Shown: positions 7,485 to 16,203 of the stretch, one piece after another
How the letters are laid out: every line of letters starts with the position of its first letter
Position numbering within the stretch: the stretch's first letter is position 1
NCBI RefSeq assembly: GCF_014201675.1
Contig: NZ_JACHEZ010000003.1
Location: forward strand, 1 to 64,000
Length of the DNA: 64,000 nucleotides
Reading direction: 5' to 3'
From: Oceanithermus desulfurans
GTDB lineage: Bacteria > Deinococcota > Deinococci > Deinococcales > Marinithermaceae
Made by a program: the position numbers and the translations under genes
Notes under the pieces: model-generated
Databases searched by the model: none
What the model was told of the DNA's origin: nothing
What the model saw: only the letters and a program-made list of their open reading frames with translations

Positions 7485-10400
7485 GGGAGAACCCGCTGGT
7501 CCGCTTCTTCGTCGAGCGGCCCGTCCTCACCACGGCGTTCTTCCTGGCGGTCACCCTCTTCGGGCTGCTCACCGCCTTCCGCCTGGGGGTGGACATGCTG
7601 CCCAAGATCGAGGTCCCGGTGGTCACCGTCACCACGATCTACCCCGGCTCGAGCCCGCGCGAGATCGCCGATCAGGTCAGCAAGCCCGTCGAGGACGCGC
7701 TCTCGACGCTCTCCGGTGTCGACCGCATCGCCTCGATCTCGCTTGAGGGGGCCTCGCAGGTGATCGTCCAGTTTGACTACGGCGTCGACGTGAACGTGGC
7801 GGCGGTGGACGTCTCGGAGCGGGTTTCCGCCATCCGCGGCGAGCTCCCCGCCGACGCCGAACCCCCCGTGGTCGCCAAGTTCGATCCCGCGGCCGACCCC
7901 ATCCTCTTCGTCGCGCTCACCGCCCCGGGAGAGTCGCTGGGGCGTCTGGGCGCCTACGCCGAGGACCGCCTCAAACCCGAACTGCAGCGCATCCGCGGCG
8001 TGGCCGACGTGCAGGTGGTGGGCGGCCCCGACGAAGAGGTGGCGGTGCTGCTGCAGCCCAGCCGCCTCGCGGTCCTGGGCCTCTCGCCGCTGCAGGTGGT
8101 GCAGGCGCTCGCGGCCGACACCGTCAACCTCCCCGCCGGTGCCCTGGACGTGCGCGGCGAGCACCGGGTGGTCAGTCTCCGCAGCCGACCCGCCACGCCC
8201 CACGACGTAGCCGAGCGCACGGTGGACGCGCGCCGGGGGCTGAAGGTGCGCGACGTCGCCAAAGTTCGCCTGCAGGAAGGGCGGGCCGAGACCTTCAGCC
8301 GCCTCAACGGGGACCCGGTGGTGCTCATGGCGGTGCGCAAGGCGAGCGGCTCCAACGTGGTGGAGGTCGCCCGACGCGTCCACGAGACGGTAGCCGCGCT
8401 GCAACTCCCCGAAGGCTACCGGCTCCGCACCGTCTTCGACGTCACCCGCTTCACCCGCGCCACCGTGAACGACACCTTCGTCGAGTCGCTGATGACGGCG
8501 TTGATCGTCTCGGTGATCATCCTCGTCTTCCTCGGCCGCACCAACTCCGCGCTTTCCGTCATCCTCGCCATTCCCGTCACCCTGGCCGGATCCATCGTCG
8601 TCTACGGCGTCTTAGGCTTCACTTTCAACGTGATCAGCCTGCTGGCGCTGATCGTGGCCGTGGGGCTGGTGGTCGACGACGCCATCGTCGTGGCCGAGAA
8701 CATCGACCGCTGGCTGGAGCAGGCGTACGGTCGCATGGAGGCGGTGCTCAGGGGGGCCTCCGAGGTCAGCACCGCGGTGCTGGCGACGACGCTGAGCCTG
8801 CTCGCCGTCTTCGTTCCCATCAGCTTCCTGCCCGGCATCGTCGGCCAGCTCTTCCGCGAGTTCGGCATCGGCCTTTCCACCGCCATCGCCATCAGCTACC
8901 TGGAGGCGATGTTCTTCCTCACCGTACGGCTGGCCTACTTCCCCGACCCCAAGCCGCCGGGCTGGCGCGACTTGGGGCGGCTGCTGCGCAGCTTCCACCT
9001 CGACCTCGGAGCCTGGCGGGCCGCGCTGGGCCGCTGGGCCTTCTGGGCGGCGGCGCTCGCCCTGGCCTACGGCGGCCACCGGCTTAGCGGCGCGGCCCTG
9101 CCGGCGGTGCTGGCCGGGGCCGGCTTCGCGCTGGGCTACCCGCTGCTGCGCTACGCGGCGCGGATGCTGGGCGGGGCGCTGGGTGCGCTCATGCGCGCCG
9201 CGCACGAGGCGGTGGACCTCCCCTTCGCGCGGCTGCAGGACGGATACGCCCGCTTGGTGCAAAGGCTGCTGCAACACAGCGGGCTGGTGCTGCTGGGCGC
9301 GCTGGTGCTGATGGCCTCGGTGGCCTGGGTGCTGCCGCGGCTGCCCTTCAACTTCACGCCCAAGGCCGACAGCGGCTTCATCGAAATCACCCTCACGCTG
9401 CCCAAGGGCACCGACCTGGACACCACCAACGCGCTGGTTCAGAGGCTCGAGGGCTACCTGCTCACCCGCCCCGAGGTGGACGCGCTGGTGACCACCGTGG
9501 GGGCCTCGCAGAACGCGGGTACCGGCAGCGCCCCCGAGCGGGCCAGCCTCAGCCTGCAGCTGGTGCCCAAGGACGAACGCATGGACCAGTACGCCCTGGC
9601 GGAGGTGCTCCGGCGCGATCTGCAGGCGCGCGTCGCCGCACATCCCGAGGCCAAGGTGCGGGTGCAGCCCATCACCGGCGGCCCTCCGAGCGCGGCCGAC
9701 ATCGAGTTCGTGCTCACCGCCCCCAGCGAGGCACGGCTGGAGGAGCTCAACCGCGAGGCGCTCCGCCTGATCCGGTCCCTGCCCTTCGTACGCGACGCAA
9801 AGAGCAGCCTTTCCGAGCGCACCCAGGAGTACAGCTTCCGCCTCGACGCGGCCAAACTGACGGGCACCGGTCTGAGCGCCCTCGAGGTGGGGCGGACGCT
9901 GCGCGCCTACCTGACCGGGCTGGAGGCCGGCCGTCTGAGCGACGGCGGGCGGGACACGCCCGTCGTGGTCCGCGCCGACCCCGCGGCGCTCGCCAGCGTG
10001 CAGCAACTGCTGGCGCTGCCCATCGCCGCCCCCGCCCTGGGGTCCACCGTCCCCCTCGCCGGCCTCGGGCGCTTCGAGCGCCGGGACCAGGCGGCCAGCA
10101 TCGGACGCACCAACCAGGCCTACTCCGCCGGCTACCAGGTCAACCTCGTCGATCCCGAGGCCGGAGCGCTGCAGGCGGAGCAGCGGCTTAAGCGCGCCCT
10201 CGCCGAGGCCGGGCTGCTGGGCGGCGGCGTCGGCTACCTGGCCACCGGCACCACCACCTTCACCGGCGACCTCGCCGCCACGGCCCCGCTGGCCTTCCTG
10301 CTCGCTTTGGTGCTCAACTACCTGGTGATCGCCAGCCAGTTCAACTCGTTCCGCTACCCCGTCTACCTGCTCCTTCCGGTACCCCTGGCCCTCGTCGGGG

Positions 10401-10786
10401 CCTTCTGGCTCTCCTACTTCATGGGCACCGGCCTGGACGTGATCAGCATCCTGGGCACGGTCATGATGGTGGGGCTGGTAACCAAGAACGCCATCCTGCT
10501 CCTCGACTTCGCGGTCGAACGTGCCCGGACGATGCCCCTGGACCGGGCGCTGGTGGAGGCCGCGCGGCTGCGGCTGCGGCCCATCCTGATGACCAGCCTC
10601 ACCATCCTGGTCGTCTCGCTGCCGCTGCTGTTGGGGCTCGGCGAGGGCTCCGAGTTCCGCATCCCCCTGGGGGTGATCATCCTCGGGGGCATCTTCTCCA
10701 GCACCCTCCTCACCCTTTTCGTCATCCCGGTGGCTTTCTACCGGTACGAACGGCGGCGCTACGCGGAAATGCAAGCCGAGCAGTAG
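7481..10786 (+). CDS. RND-family inner-membrane efflux transporter (AcrB type)
   Basis: A 1101-residue proton-driven drug or lipophile exporter of the HAE1 RND family. The start is GTG overlapping the adaptor stop. Proton-relay residues are present: the Asp pair D399/D400 in transmembrane helix 4 (GLVVDDAIVVAENI) and a Lys at about 1002 (VTKNAILLLDF). Two periplasmic porter regions lie at about 40-330 and 620-900. An unusual insert at about residues 515-570, between helices 6 and 7, contains two extra hydrophobic segments, making the protein 50-70 residues longer than AcrB. Substrate cannot be told from sequence. It is the last gene of the marR operon. Confidence 0.93.
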   Translation: MRENPLVRFFVERPVLTTAFFLAVTLFGLLTAFRLGVDMLPKIEVPVVTVTTIYPGSSPREIADQVSKPVEDALSTLSGVDRIASISLEGASQVIVQFDYGVDVNVAAVDVSERVSAIRGELPADAEPPVVAKFDPAADPILFVALTAPGESLGRLGAYAEDRLKPELQRIRGVADVQVVGGPDEEVAVLLQPSRLAVLGLSPLQVVQALAADTVNLPAGALDVRGEHRVVSLRSRPATPHDVAERTVDARRGLKVRDVAKVRLQEGRAETFSRLNGDPVVLMAVRKASGSNVVEVARRVHETVAALQLPEGYRLRTVFDVTRFTRATVNDTFVESLMTALIVSVIILVFLGRTNSALSVILAIPVTLAGSIVVYGVLGFTFNVISLLALIVAVGLVVDDAIVVAENIDRWLEQAYGRMEAVLRGASEVSTAVLATTLSLLAVFVPISFLPGIVGQLFREFGIGLSTAIAISYLEAMFFLTVRLAYFPDPKPPGWRDLGRLLRSFHLDLGAWRAALGRWAFWAAALALAYGGHRLSGAALPAVLAGAGFALGYPLLRYAARMLGGALGALMRAAHEAVDLPFARLQDGYARLVQRLLQHSGLVLLGALVLMASVAWVLPRLPFNFTPKADSGFIEITLTLPKGTDLDTTNALVQRLEGYLLTRPEVDALVTTVGASQNAGTGSAPERASLSLQLVPKDERMDQYALAEVLRRDLQARVAAHPEAKVRVQPITGGPPSAADIEFVLTAPSEARLEELNREALRLIRSLPFVRDAKSSLSERTQEYSFRLDAAKLTGTGLSALEVGRTLRAYLTGLEAGRLSDGGRDTPVVVRADPAALASVQQLLALPIAAPALGSTVPLAGLGRFERRDQAASIGRTNQAYSAGYQVNLVDPEAGALQAEQRLKRALAEAGLLGGGVGYLATGTTTFTGDLAATAPLAFLLALVLNYLVIASQFNSFRYPVYLLLPVPLALVGAFWLSYFMGTGLDVISILGTVMMVGLVTKNAILLLDFAVERARTMPLDRALVEAARLRLRPILMTSLTILVVSLPLLLGLGEGSEFRIPLGVIILGGIFSSTLLTLFVIPVAFYRYERRRYAEMQAEQ

Positions 10787-10821
10787 ACTTTTGGCCCCGC
10801 TTGCGTCAGAATCGATACGGC

Positions 10822-11928
10822 ATGCTAGATACTGCGACGGTACTCCAAGCGCTTTCGACGATCGTCGACCCCGACTTCAAGAAGGACATCGTGGAGCTCG
10901 GGTTCGTACGCGACCTCAAGATCGAAGACGGGGTGGTCAGCTTTACCATCCGCCTGACCACGCCCGCCTGCCCCATCAAGGACCAGTTCAAGCGGCAGGC
11001 CGAGGAAGCCGTCGGGGCGCTGCCGGGGGTCCGTGAGGTGCGGGTCACCATGGGCGCCGCGCCGGCGGTGGAGGTGAGCACCGGGATACCCGGCGTCGCC
11101 CACATCGTCGCGGTGATCGCGGGCAAGGGCGGCGTGGGCAAGAGCACCACCGCCGTCAACCTGGCCGTGGCGCTGATGCAGATGGGCGCCAAGGTGGGCC
11201 TCTTCGACGCCGACGCCTTTGGCCCCAACACCCCCCGCATGCTCGGCGTGCGCGGGGTGCCGCTGCGCACCCAGGGCGGGAAGATCGTGCCCATCGAGGC
11301 CCAGGGCATCAAGCTGGTCTCGATCGGTTCGGCCATCCCCGAAGATCAGCCCGTCGTCTGGCGCGGCAGCCTGCAGCACGGCTTCGTCCGCGACTTCACC
11401 CAGAAGACCGAGTGGGGCGAGCTCGACTACCTGGTGGTGGACATGCCGCCGGGCACCGGCGACATCCCCCTCTCGGTGATGCAGCTGCTGCCGCTCTCGG
11501 GGGCGCTGGTGGTGGGCACGCCGCAGGAGGTGGCCCTGGAGGACGTGCGCCGCGGGGTGACGATGCTGAACAAGATGAACGTCAACCTGCTCGGCTTCGT
11601 CGAGAACATGAGCTACCTCGTCTGCCCCAAGTGCGGCGAAGAGATCGACGTCTTCGGCAAGGGGGGCATGGACGCCTTCGCCGAAACCTTTGGCGCGCCG
11701 GTGCTGGCGCGCATTCCCATGGACGTCAACATCCGCAAGGGCTCCGACGCCGGCCTGCCCGCCGCCTTCCAGGAGGGCCCGGTGGCCGAGGCCTACAAGG
11801 AGCTGGCGGCGGCCGTGGTGCAGCGGGTGGCCGTGGTGGAAAAGGAAAACCCGCCCAAGGCCGCGGGCGTCCCCCAGGCGGGCCCCGGCGGTAACCAGCC
11901 CTTCCTCAACGTCCCCAAGAAGAACTAA
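10822..11928 (+). CDS. mrp: Mrp/ApbC iron-sulfur cluster carrier ATPase
   Basis: A 368-residue P-loop NTPase that binds and delivers [4Fe-4S] clusters to apoproteins. An N-terminal MIP18/DUF59 domain (about 5-80) is fused to the ParA-like ATPase domain, with the deviant Walker A GKGGVGKST at 101-109. A CPKC motif near residue 262 should hold the bridging cluster of the dimer. The ATG at 10822 is chosen over an in-frame TTG at 10801 because it matches the family N-terminus MLDTATVLQAL. A hairpin terminator follows. Such carriers are relevant to the Fe-S enzymes PsrA and PsrB nearby, though that link is only inference. Confidence 0.95.
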   Translation: MLDTATVLQALSTIVDPDFKKDIVELGFVRDLKIEDGVVSFTIRLTTPACPIKDQFKRQAEEAVGALPGVREVRVTMGAAPAVEVSTGIPGVAHIVAVIAGKGGVGKSTTAVNLAVALMQMGAKVGLFDADAFGPNTPRMLGVRGVPLRTQGGKIVPIEAQGIKLVSIGSAIPEDQPVVWRGSLQHGFVRDFTQKTEWGELDYLVVDMPPGTGDIPLSVMQLLPLSGALVVGTPQEVALEDVRRGVTMLNKMNVNLLGFVENMSYLVCPKCGEEIDVFGKGGMDAFAETFGAPVLARIPMDVNIRKGSDAGLPAAFQEGPVAEAYKELAAAVVQRVAVVEKENPPKAAGVPQAGPGGNQPFLNVPKKN

Positions 11929-11947
11929 TCCTCGCGTCCCGAACCGG

Positions 11948-11971
11948 CCGGCGCCCTGTGGGCGCCGGTTT
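11948..11971 (+). terminator. Rho-independent terminator after mrp
   Basis: A perfect 9-bp stem CCGGCGCCC/GGGCGCCGG (11948-11956 and 11960-11968) with loop TGT is followed by TTTCT. It lies 20 bp after the mrp stop. Confidence 0.75.
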
Positions 11972-11986
11972 CTCACGCGGGTTCAA

Positions 11987-11992
11987 TAGAAT
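11987..11992 (+). promoter_or_regulatory. Helicase gene -10 box (leaderless type)
   Basis: TAGAAT ends 8 nt before the helicase ATG at 12001. No Shine-Dalgarno sequence lies between them. Confidence 0.6.
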
Positions 11993-12000
11993 GTCCCTGC

Positions 12001-14232
12001 ATGCTGCCCCTCGCGGTCGAACCCTTCGGCGGTTATCGGGCCTGGCTGGAGACCCTGCCCGGCTACGCGGGGCAGGTCGCCTTTCACCGGGTGCTGCCGG
12101 CCCGGCCGCCCGACGTGGTGCCCTACGAGGGGGCCTTCAAGCCGGTGCTCGCCCGCCTCGGCCTCGCCCCCTACGCCCACCAGGCCGAGGCCTTCGAAAA
12201 GCTGGAAGCGGGTGCCAACGTCGTCATGGCCACGCCGACGGCCTCGGGCAAGAGCCTGGTCTTCCAGGCGCCGGTGCTGGCGGCGATGCAGCAGGGCGGC
12301 ACCGCCCTCTTCCTCTACCCCACCAAGGCGCTGGCGCGCGACCAGCGGAGCCGGCTCGAAACCCTGGCCGACCCCTTCGACCTCGCGGAGCGGGTCTTCA
12401 CCTACGACGGCGACACCCCGCCCGCCCGCCGACGCAAGGCGCGCGAGCAGGGGCTCGCCCTCCTCACCAACCCCGACATGCTGCACTTCGGTATCCTGCC
12501 GCGGCACCCCGCCTGGGCGGGCTTCCTCGGCCGCCTTCGCTACGTCGTGATCGACGAGGCCCACTACCACCGCGGCGTCTTCGGCAGCCACGTGGCCCTG
12601 ATCCTCCGGCGGCTGCTGCGGCTCGCCGAACACTACGGCGCCCGTCCGCAGCTGATCGCCGCCTCGGCGACGATCGCCAACCCCGCGGCCCACGCCGCCG
12701 CGCTGAGCGGGCGGCCGTTCGAGGCGATCGCGGCTTCGGGCCGGTTCAGCGAGCTCGAGTTCGTCGTCTGGCAGCCCCGGGCGCTGGACGCCAGCGGCGA
12801 CCGCCGCCGCAGCGCCAACCTGGAGGCGGCGGAGCTGGCCGTCTGGGCCGCCACCCACGACCTCAAGACCCTGATCTTCACCGGCAGCCGCAAGACCGCG
12901 GAGCTGATCGGCCGCTACACCCGCGGCACCGCCGTGGAGGACAAGATCCGCAGCTACCGCGCGGGGTACACCGCCGCGGAGCGGACCCGCCTCGAAGAGG
13001 CGTTCCGTGCGGGCGAGCTCGCCGTCCTCGTCAGCACCAGCGCCCTCGAGCTGGGCATCGACATCGGCGGCCTCGACGCGGTGGTCATGGTCGGCTACCC
13101 CGGTTCGGTCAACGCCTTCTGGCAGCGCGCGGGGCGCGCGGGGCGCGGCCGCGAGCGGGCGCTCACGCTCTGGATCCCCCGCGAGGACCCGCTCGACGAG
13201 TACTTTCTGCGGCGGCCCGAGCTGCTGCTCGGCAGCCCGCCGGAGTCGGCCGTGGCCGACTGGCAGAACCCCTACCTCTACCCGCCCCACCTCCACTGCG
13301 CCGCCTTCGAGCTGCCGGTGGACGAGACGGAGCCGCTCTACCGGCCCGAGCTGCTGGAGGATGAGCCGCTGGTCCGCCGCAAGAGGCGGGTTCACACCCC
13401 CTTCAAGGCACCGCACCGCAGGCTCACCCTGCGCGGCAGCGGCGTCACCTTCACCCTGCGCGACGCCGAAGGCCGCGCCCTGGGGCAGCTCGACGAACGC
13501 CAGGCCTACTGGGAGGCCCATCCGGGCGCGGTCTACCTGCATCAGGGGGAGAGCTACCTGGTGCGCAACCTCGATCCGCGCAAACGCGAGATCGTGCTCC
13601 TGCCGGGGCTCGAGGACTACTACACGCAGCCGCGCGCCCGGACCGAGATCGAGGTCTACCCCGAGCATGCCCGCGAGGTGCGCCCCGGCGTCTGGGTCGG
13701 GCGGGTGCGCATGCAGGAGCAGGTGACGGGCTACGTGAAGAAACGCTACGTCACCGAGGCGGTGCTCGAGGAGGTGGAGCAGCCCATGCCGGAGGTGGCC
13801 TTCGACACCGAGGCGGTCTGGTTCCATCCGCCGGTGGAGGCGCTGGCGGCTGAGCAGGTGCCGGGCGGCATCCACGCGCTTGAGCACGCGATGATCGGCC
13901 TCCTGCCGCTGTTCGTGCTCGCCGAGCGCGGCGACGTGGGGGGCGTGAGCTACCCCGTCTACCCGCGGCCGCTGCCCTCGGGCGAGGGTGCGGTGGTCTT
14001 CATCTACGACGGTTACCCGGGCGGGGTCGGGTACGTGCGCGCCGGGGCGGAGCAGTGGGAGCGATGGCTGCAGGCGACGGTCGAGCTGCTCGGCGGCTGC
14101 CCCTGCGAGGACGGCTGCCCCCGCTGCGTGCTCAGCCCCAAGTGCGGCAACGGCAACCAGTTCCTCGACAAGCAGGCGGCGCTCGAGCTGGCGGAGCGGC
14201 TCGCGGGCCGGCGTTTCCTGCCGAAGCCCTAG
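12001..14232 (+). CDS. DEAH-box helicase with C-terminal Zn-binding (DUF1998/MrfA-like) domain
   Basis: A 743-residue superfamily 2 helicase of the YprA/MrfA group; characterised relatives act in repair of DNA crosslink or mitomycin damage. Motif I is TPTASGKS (near residue 77), motif II is VIDEAHYHRG (near 183), motif III SASAT-like AASATIANP, and motif VI QRAGRAGRGRE (near 379). The C-terminal MZB/DUF1998 region carries the four-cysteine cluster CPCEDGCPRCVLSPKC (near 700-716), typical of the group. The start fits a leaderless mRNA. Its stop overlaps that of the convergent GGDEF gene in the palindrome CTAG. Confidence 0.92.
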   Translation: MLPLAVEPFGGYRAWLETLPGYAGQVAFHRVLPARPPDVVPYEGAFKPVLARLGLAPYAHQAEAFEKLEAGANVVMATPTASGKSLVFQAPVLAAMQQGGTALFLYPTKALARDQRSRLETLADPFDLAERVFTYDGDTPPARRRKAREQGLALLTNPDMLHFGILPRHPAWAGFLGRLRYVVIDEAHYHRGVFGSHVALILRRLLRLAEHYGARPQLIAASATIANPAAHAAALSGRPFEAIAASGRFSELEFVVWQPRALDASGDRRRSANLEAAELAVWAATHDLKTLIFTGSRKTAELIGRYTRGTAVEDKIRSYRAGYTAAERTRLEEAFRAGELAVLVSTSALELGIDIGGLDAVVMVGYPGSVNAFWQRAGRAGRGRERALTLWIPREDPLDEYFLRRPELLLGSPPESAVADWQNPYLYPPHLHCAAFELPVDETEPLYRPELLEDEPLVRRKRRVHTPFKAPHRRLTLRGSGVTFTLRDAEGRALGQLDERQAYWEAHPGAVYLHQGESYLVRNLDPRKREIVLLPGLEDYYTQPRARTEIEVYPEHAREVRPGVWVGRVRMQEQVTGYVKKRYVTEAVLEEVEQPMPEVAFDTEAVWFHPPVEALAAEQVPGGIHALEHAMIGLLPLFVLAERGDVGGVSYPVYPRPLPSGEGAVVFIYDGYPGGVGYVRAGAEQWERWLQATVELLGGCPCEDGCPRCVLSPKCGNGNQFLDKQAALELAERLAGRRFLPKP

Positions 14233-16148
14233 CCGTCCAGCGGCTGCTCGAGCACGGTCAATCCACGCTTCTTGGCGGCGTACATCTCACGATCGGCCCG
14301 CTCCAGCAGGTCTTCGGGGGTGTCGCCTTCCCGGTAGACGGCCAGCCCGAAGTTGGCGTGCACCCCGTAGTGGCTCAGCTCCGGATCGCGGGCGATCACC
14401 TCCGCGGCGCGTCGCGCCGCGTGCAGACCCTCCTCGCGCCCCGCGTGGGGCAGCACGATGACAAACTCGTCGCCGCCAAGGCGGTAGACCTCGTCCTCTT
14501 CGCGCAGGGCCTGCTTGAGCAATCCGGCGACGCGCGCGAGCACCCGGTCGCCGACGAGGTGGCCGTAGCGGTTGTTCACGCTGCCGAAGTTGGCCATGTC
14601 CACGACGGCCAGCGAGAAGACGTGGCCGTGGCGGGCGGCGAGCGAGGCCAGCCGGGCGAGCTGCTGGTCCAGCTGGCGGCGGTTGTAGACCCCGGTGAGG
14701 GGATCGAGCGCGGCTTCGCGGGCGAGCCGCGCCTGCAGCCCGAGGCGTTCGGCGTAGGGGCGGATCTCGCGCATCATCGAGCGCGCCAGCTGCAGGTCCC
14801 ACTCGGTGAATCCGCGCGCGCTCGCCAGCCAGATGAACCCCTCCCCGAACGGCAGCAACAGCCCCCCCTGCATCTTCTCCGGGTTCCACAACGACTGGAA
14901 CACCTCGGGGAGCTGGCGGAAGCGCGAGAACATCAGCGGTTGCTCCAGGTGCAGGCTGACGGGGTCCAGGCGCCGCGGCAGCCACTCGACCCGGCCGGTG
15001 ACGGCGATGCGCTCGAAGGGGGACTCCTGGGTTTCCCGCACGAAGAAGGCCGCCCCCAGCTGGTTCCAGACCTCGGAGGTGGCCAGCAGCAGCTGGTGGA
15101 AGAACTCGCGCTCCTCGCCGGCGCGCCACTGCAGCTGCCCCAACCGGCGCGCGAAGCGCTCGAGCCCCCGCCAGCGCAGGTGCTCGATCGCGTACCCCAG
15201 CACCTCGGCCACCGAGACCAGGTGCTCCAGGTCCTCGAGCCCGTAGTGCCAGGGGCGCATCGACTGCAACGAGAGCACGCCCTTGGTGCTGCGGCTTTCG
15301 AAGGGTACGGCCAGAAAGCTGCGCAGCTCGGGCTCGTCGCGCTCGGGCTCGGGGTCGAGGGTGCGCACCGGGTACATCTGCCGGGCCATGGGGTCGGTCA
15401 TGTCCCCGATCAAGAGCGGCTCGCCGCTGCTGAAGACGAGGTGGGTGAGGGTCTCCTTTTCGAACGGTACGATGGCCTCACCGATGGTGCGCGGCCCCTG
15501 GCCGCTCTCACCCACGCCGTAGAGGATGCGCAGCGAAGCCCCCTCGATGAAGTTGATGGCGACGGCATTGTAGGCCACGTCCCGCGAAAGGCTGCGGAAA
15601 AGAACGGGGACGAGCTCGTCGAGGCGGTTGATCTTGTGGATCTCGTCCATGAAGGCGACCAGCCCCCGCTGGCGCTCGTTCCTGCGGCGCTGCCGGCGCA
15701 GCGCCGCGTGGGCGGAGAGCAGGCTCTGCAGGATGCGCAGCTCCTGCAGCTGGCCCGCGTCCAGACCCGGGTGCGGCCGGGTGTGCATCGTCATGACGAC
15801 GGCCCCGTGGTCCTCGCCCCCGAAGCGGAGCGGCAGGACGAGCAGGCTGCGGACGAAGTCGCTGCGCGTCGGCAGCGCGTCCGGGTGCCGGGGGTAGTCG
15901 CGCACCTCCAGCAGCTCGCCGCTGTTGAAGGCGCGGCCGATGACCCCGTCCCAGGGTCGGGCGACGATCTTGAGCTCCTCGAGCGGCTCCCCTTCGCCGC
16001 CCTCGGCGAAGGTCAGCTCGGCGGTGCCCCCGTGCACGTCGAAGACGCGAACACCCTCGTACCCGTAGTGCCGGTAGATCTCCGGCCAGATGCGGTCCAG
16101 GGCCCCGCCCGACTCGATTTGCCGCAACCACCCGTCCAACGGTTCCAA
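14229..16148 (-). CDS. GAF-GAF-GGDEF diguanylate cyclase
   Basis: A 639-residue soluble signalling protein predicted to make cyclic di-GMP. Two GAF-like sensor regions are visible (about residues 20-155 and 165-310), then a linker region (about 320-465) and a C-terminal GGDEF domain. The active-site motif GGDEF is intact at about 558-562 and an inhibitory I-site RxxD (REED) precedes it by the usual five residues, so it should be active and product-inhibited. Start is TTG at 16148, with GGGAGG 9 nt upstream and TATACT further up; no ATG or GTG fits. No transmembrane segment is seen. No EAL or PilZ protein is in the window. Confidence 0.9.
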   Translation of the reverse strand: MEPLDGWLRQIESGGALDRIWPEIYRHYGYEGVRVFDVHGGTAELTFAEGGEGEPLEELKIVARPWDGVIGRAFNSGELLEVRDYPRHPDALPTRSDFVRSLLVLPLRFGGEDHGAVVMTMHTRPHPGLDAGQLQELRILQSLLSAHAALRRQRRRNERQRGLVAFMDEIHKINRLDELVPVLFRSLSRDVAYNAVAINFIEGASLRILYGVGESGQGPRTIGEAIVPFEKETLTHLVFSSGEPLLIGDMTDPMARQMYPVRTLDPEPERDEPELRSFLAVPFESRSTKGVLSLQSMRPWHYGLEDLEHLVSVAEVLGYAIEHLRWRGLERFARRLGQLQWRAGEEREFFHQLLLATSEVWNQLGAAFFVRETQESPFERIAVTGRVEWLPRRLDPVSLHLEQPLMFSRFRQLPEVFQSLWNPEKMQGGLLLPFGEGFIWLASARGFTEWDLQLARSMMREIRPYAERLGLQARLAREAALDPLTGVYNRRQLDQQLARLASLAARHGHVFSLAVVDMANFGSVNNRYGHLVGDRVLARVAGLLKQALREEDEVYRLGGDEFVIVLPHAGREEGLHAARRAAEVIARDPELSHYGVHANFGLAVYREGDTPEDLLERADREMYAAKKRGLTVLEQPLDG

Positions 16149-16172
16149 CCTCGGCGACCTCCCGATTCCTTC

Positions 16173-16178
16173 AGTATA
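16173..16178 (-). promoter_or_regulatory. -10 box of the GGDEF gene
   Basis: TATACT on the minus strand, about 24 nt before the TTG start, with a GGGAGG Shine-Dalgarno site in the short leader. Confidence 0.55.
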
Positions 16179-16203
16179 CGAAGGGCGACCCCTGACCCCC
16201 GGG

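Noticed and set aside
8612-10774. A 720-codon minus-strand open frame inside the RND pump gene
   Set aside because: The composition is His/Gly/Gln/Arg-rich with no domain pattern, and the sense frame is an intact AcrB-type transporter.
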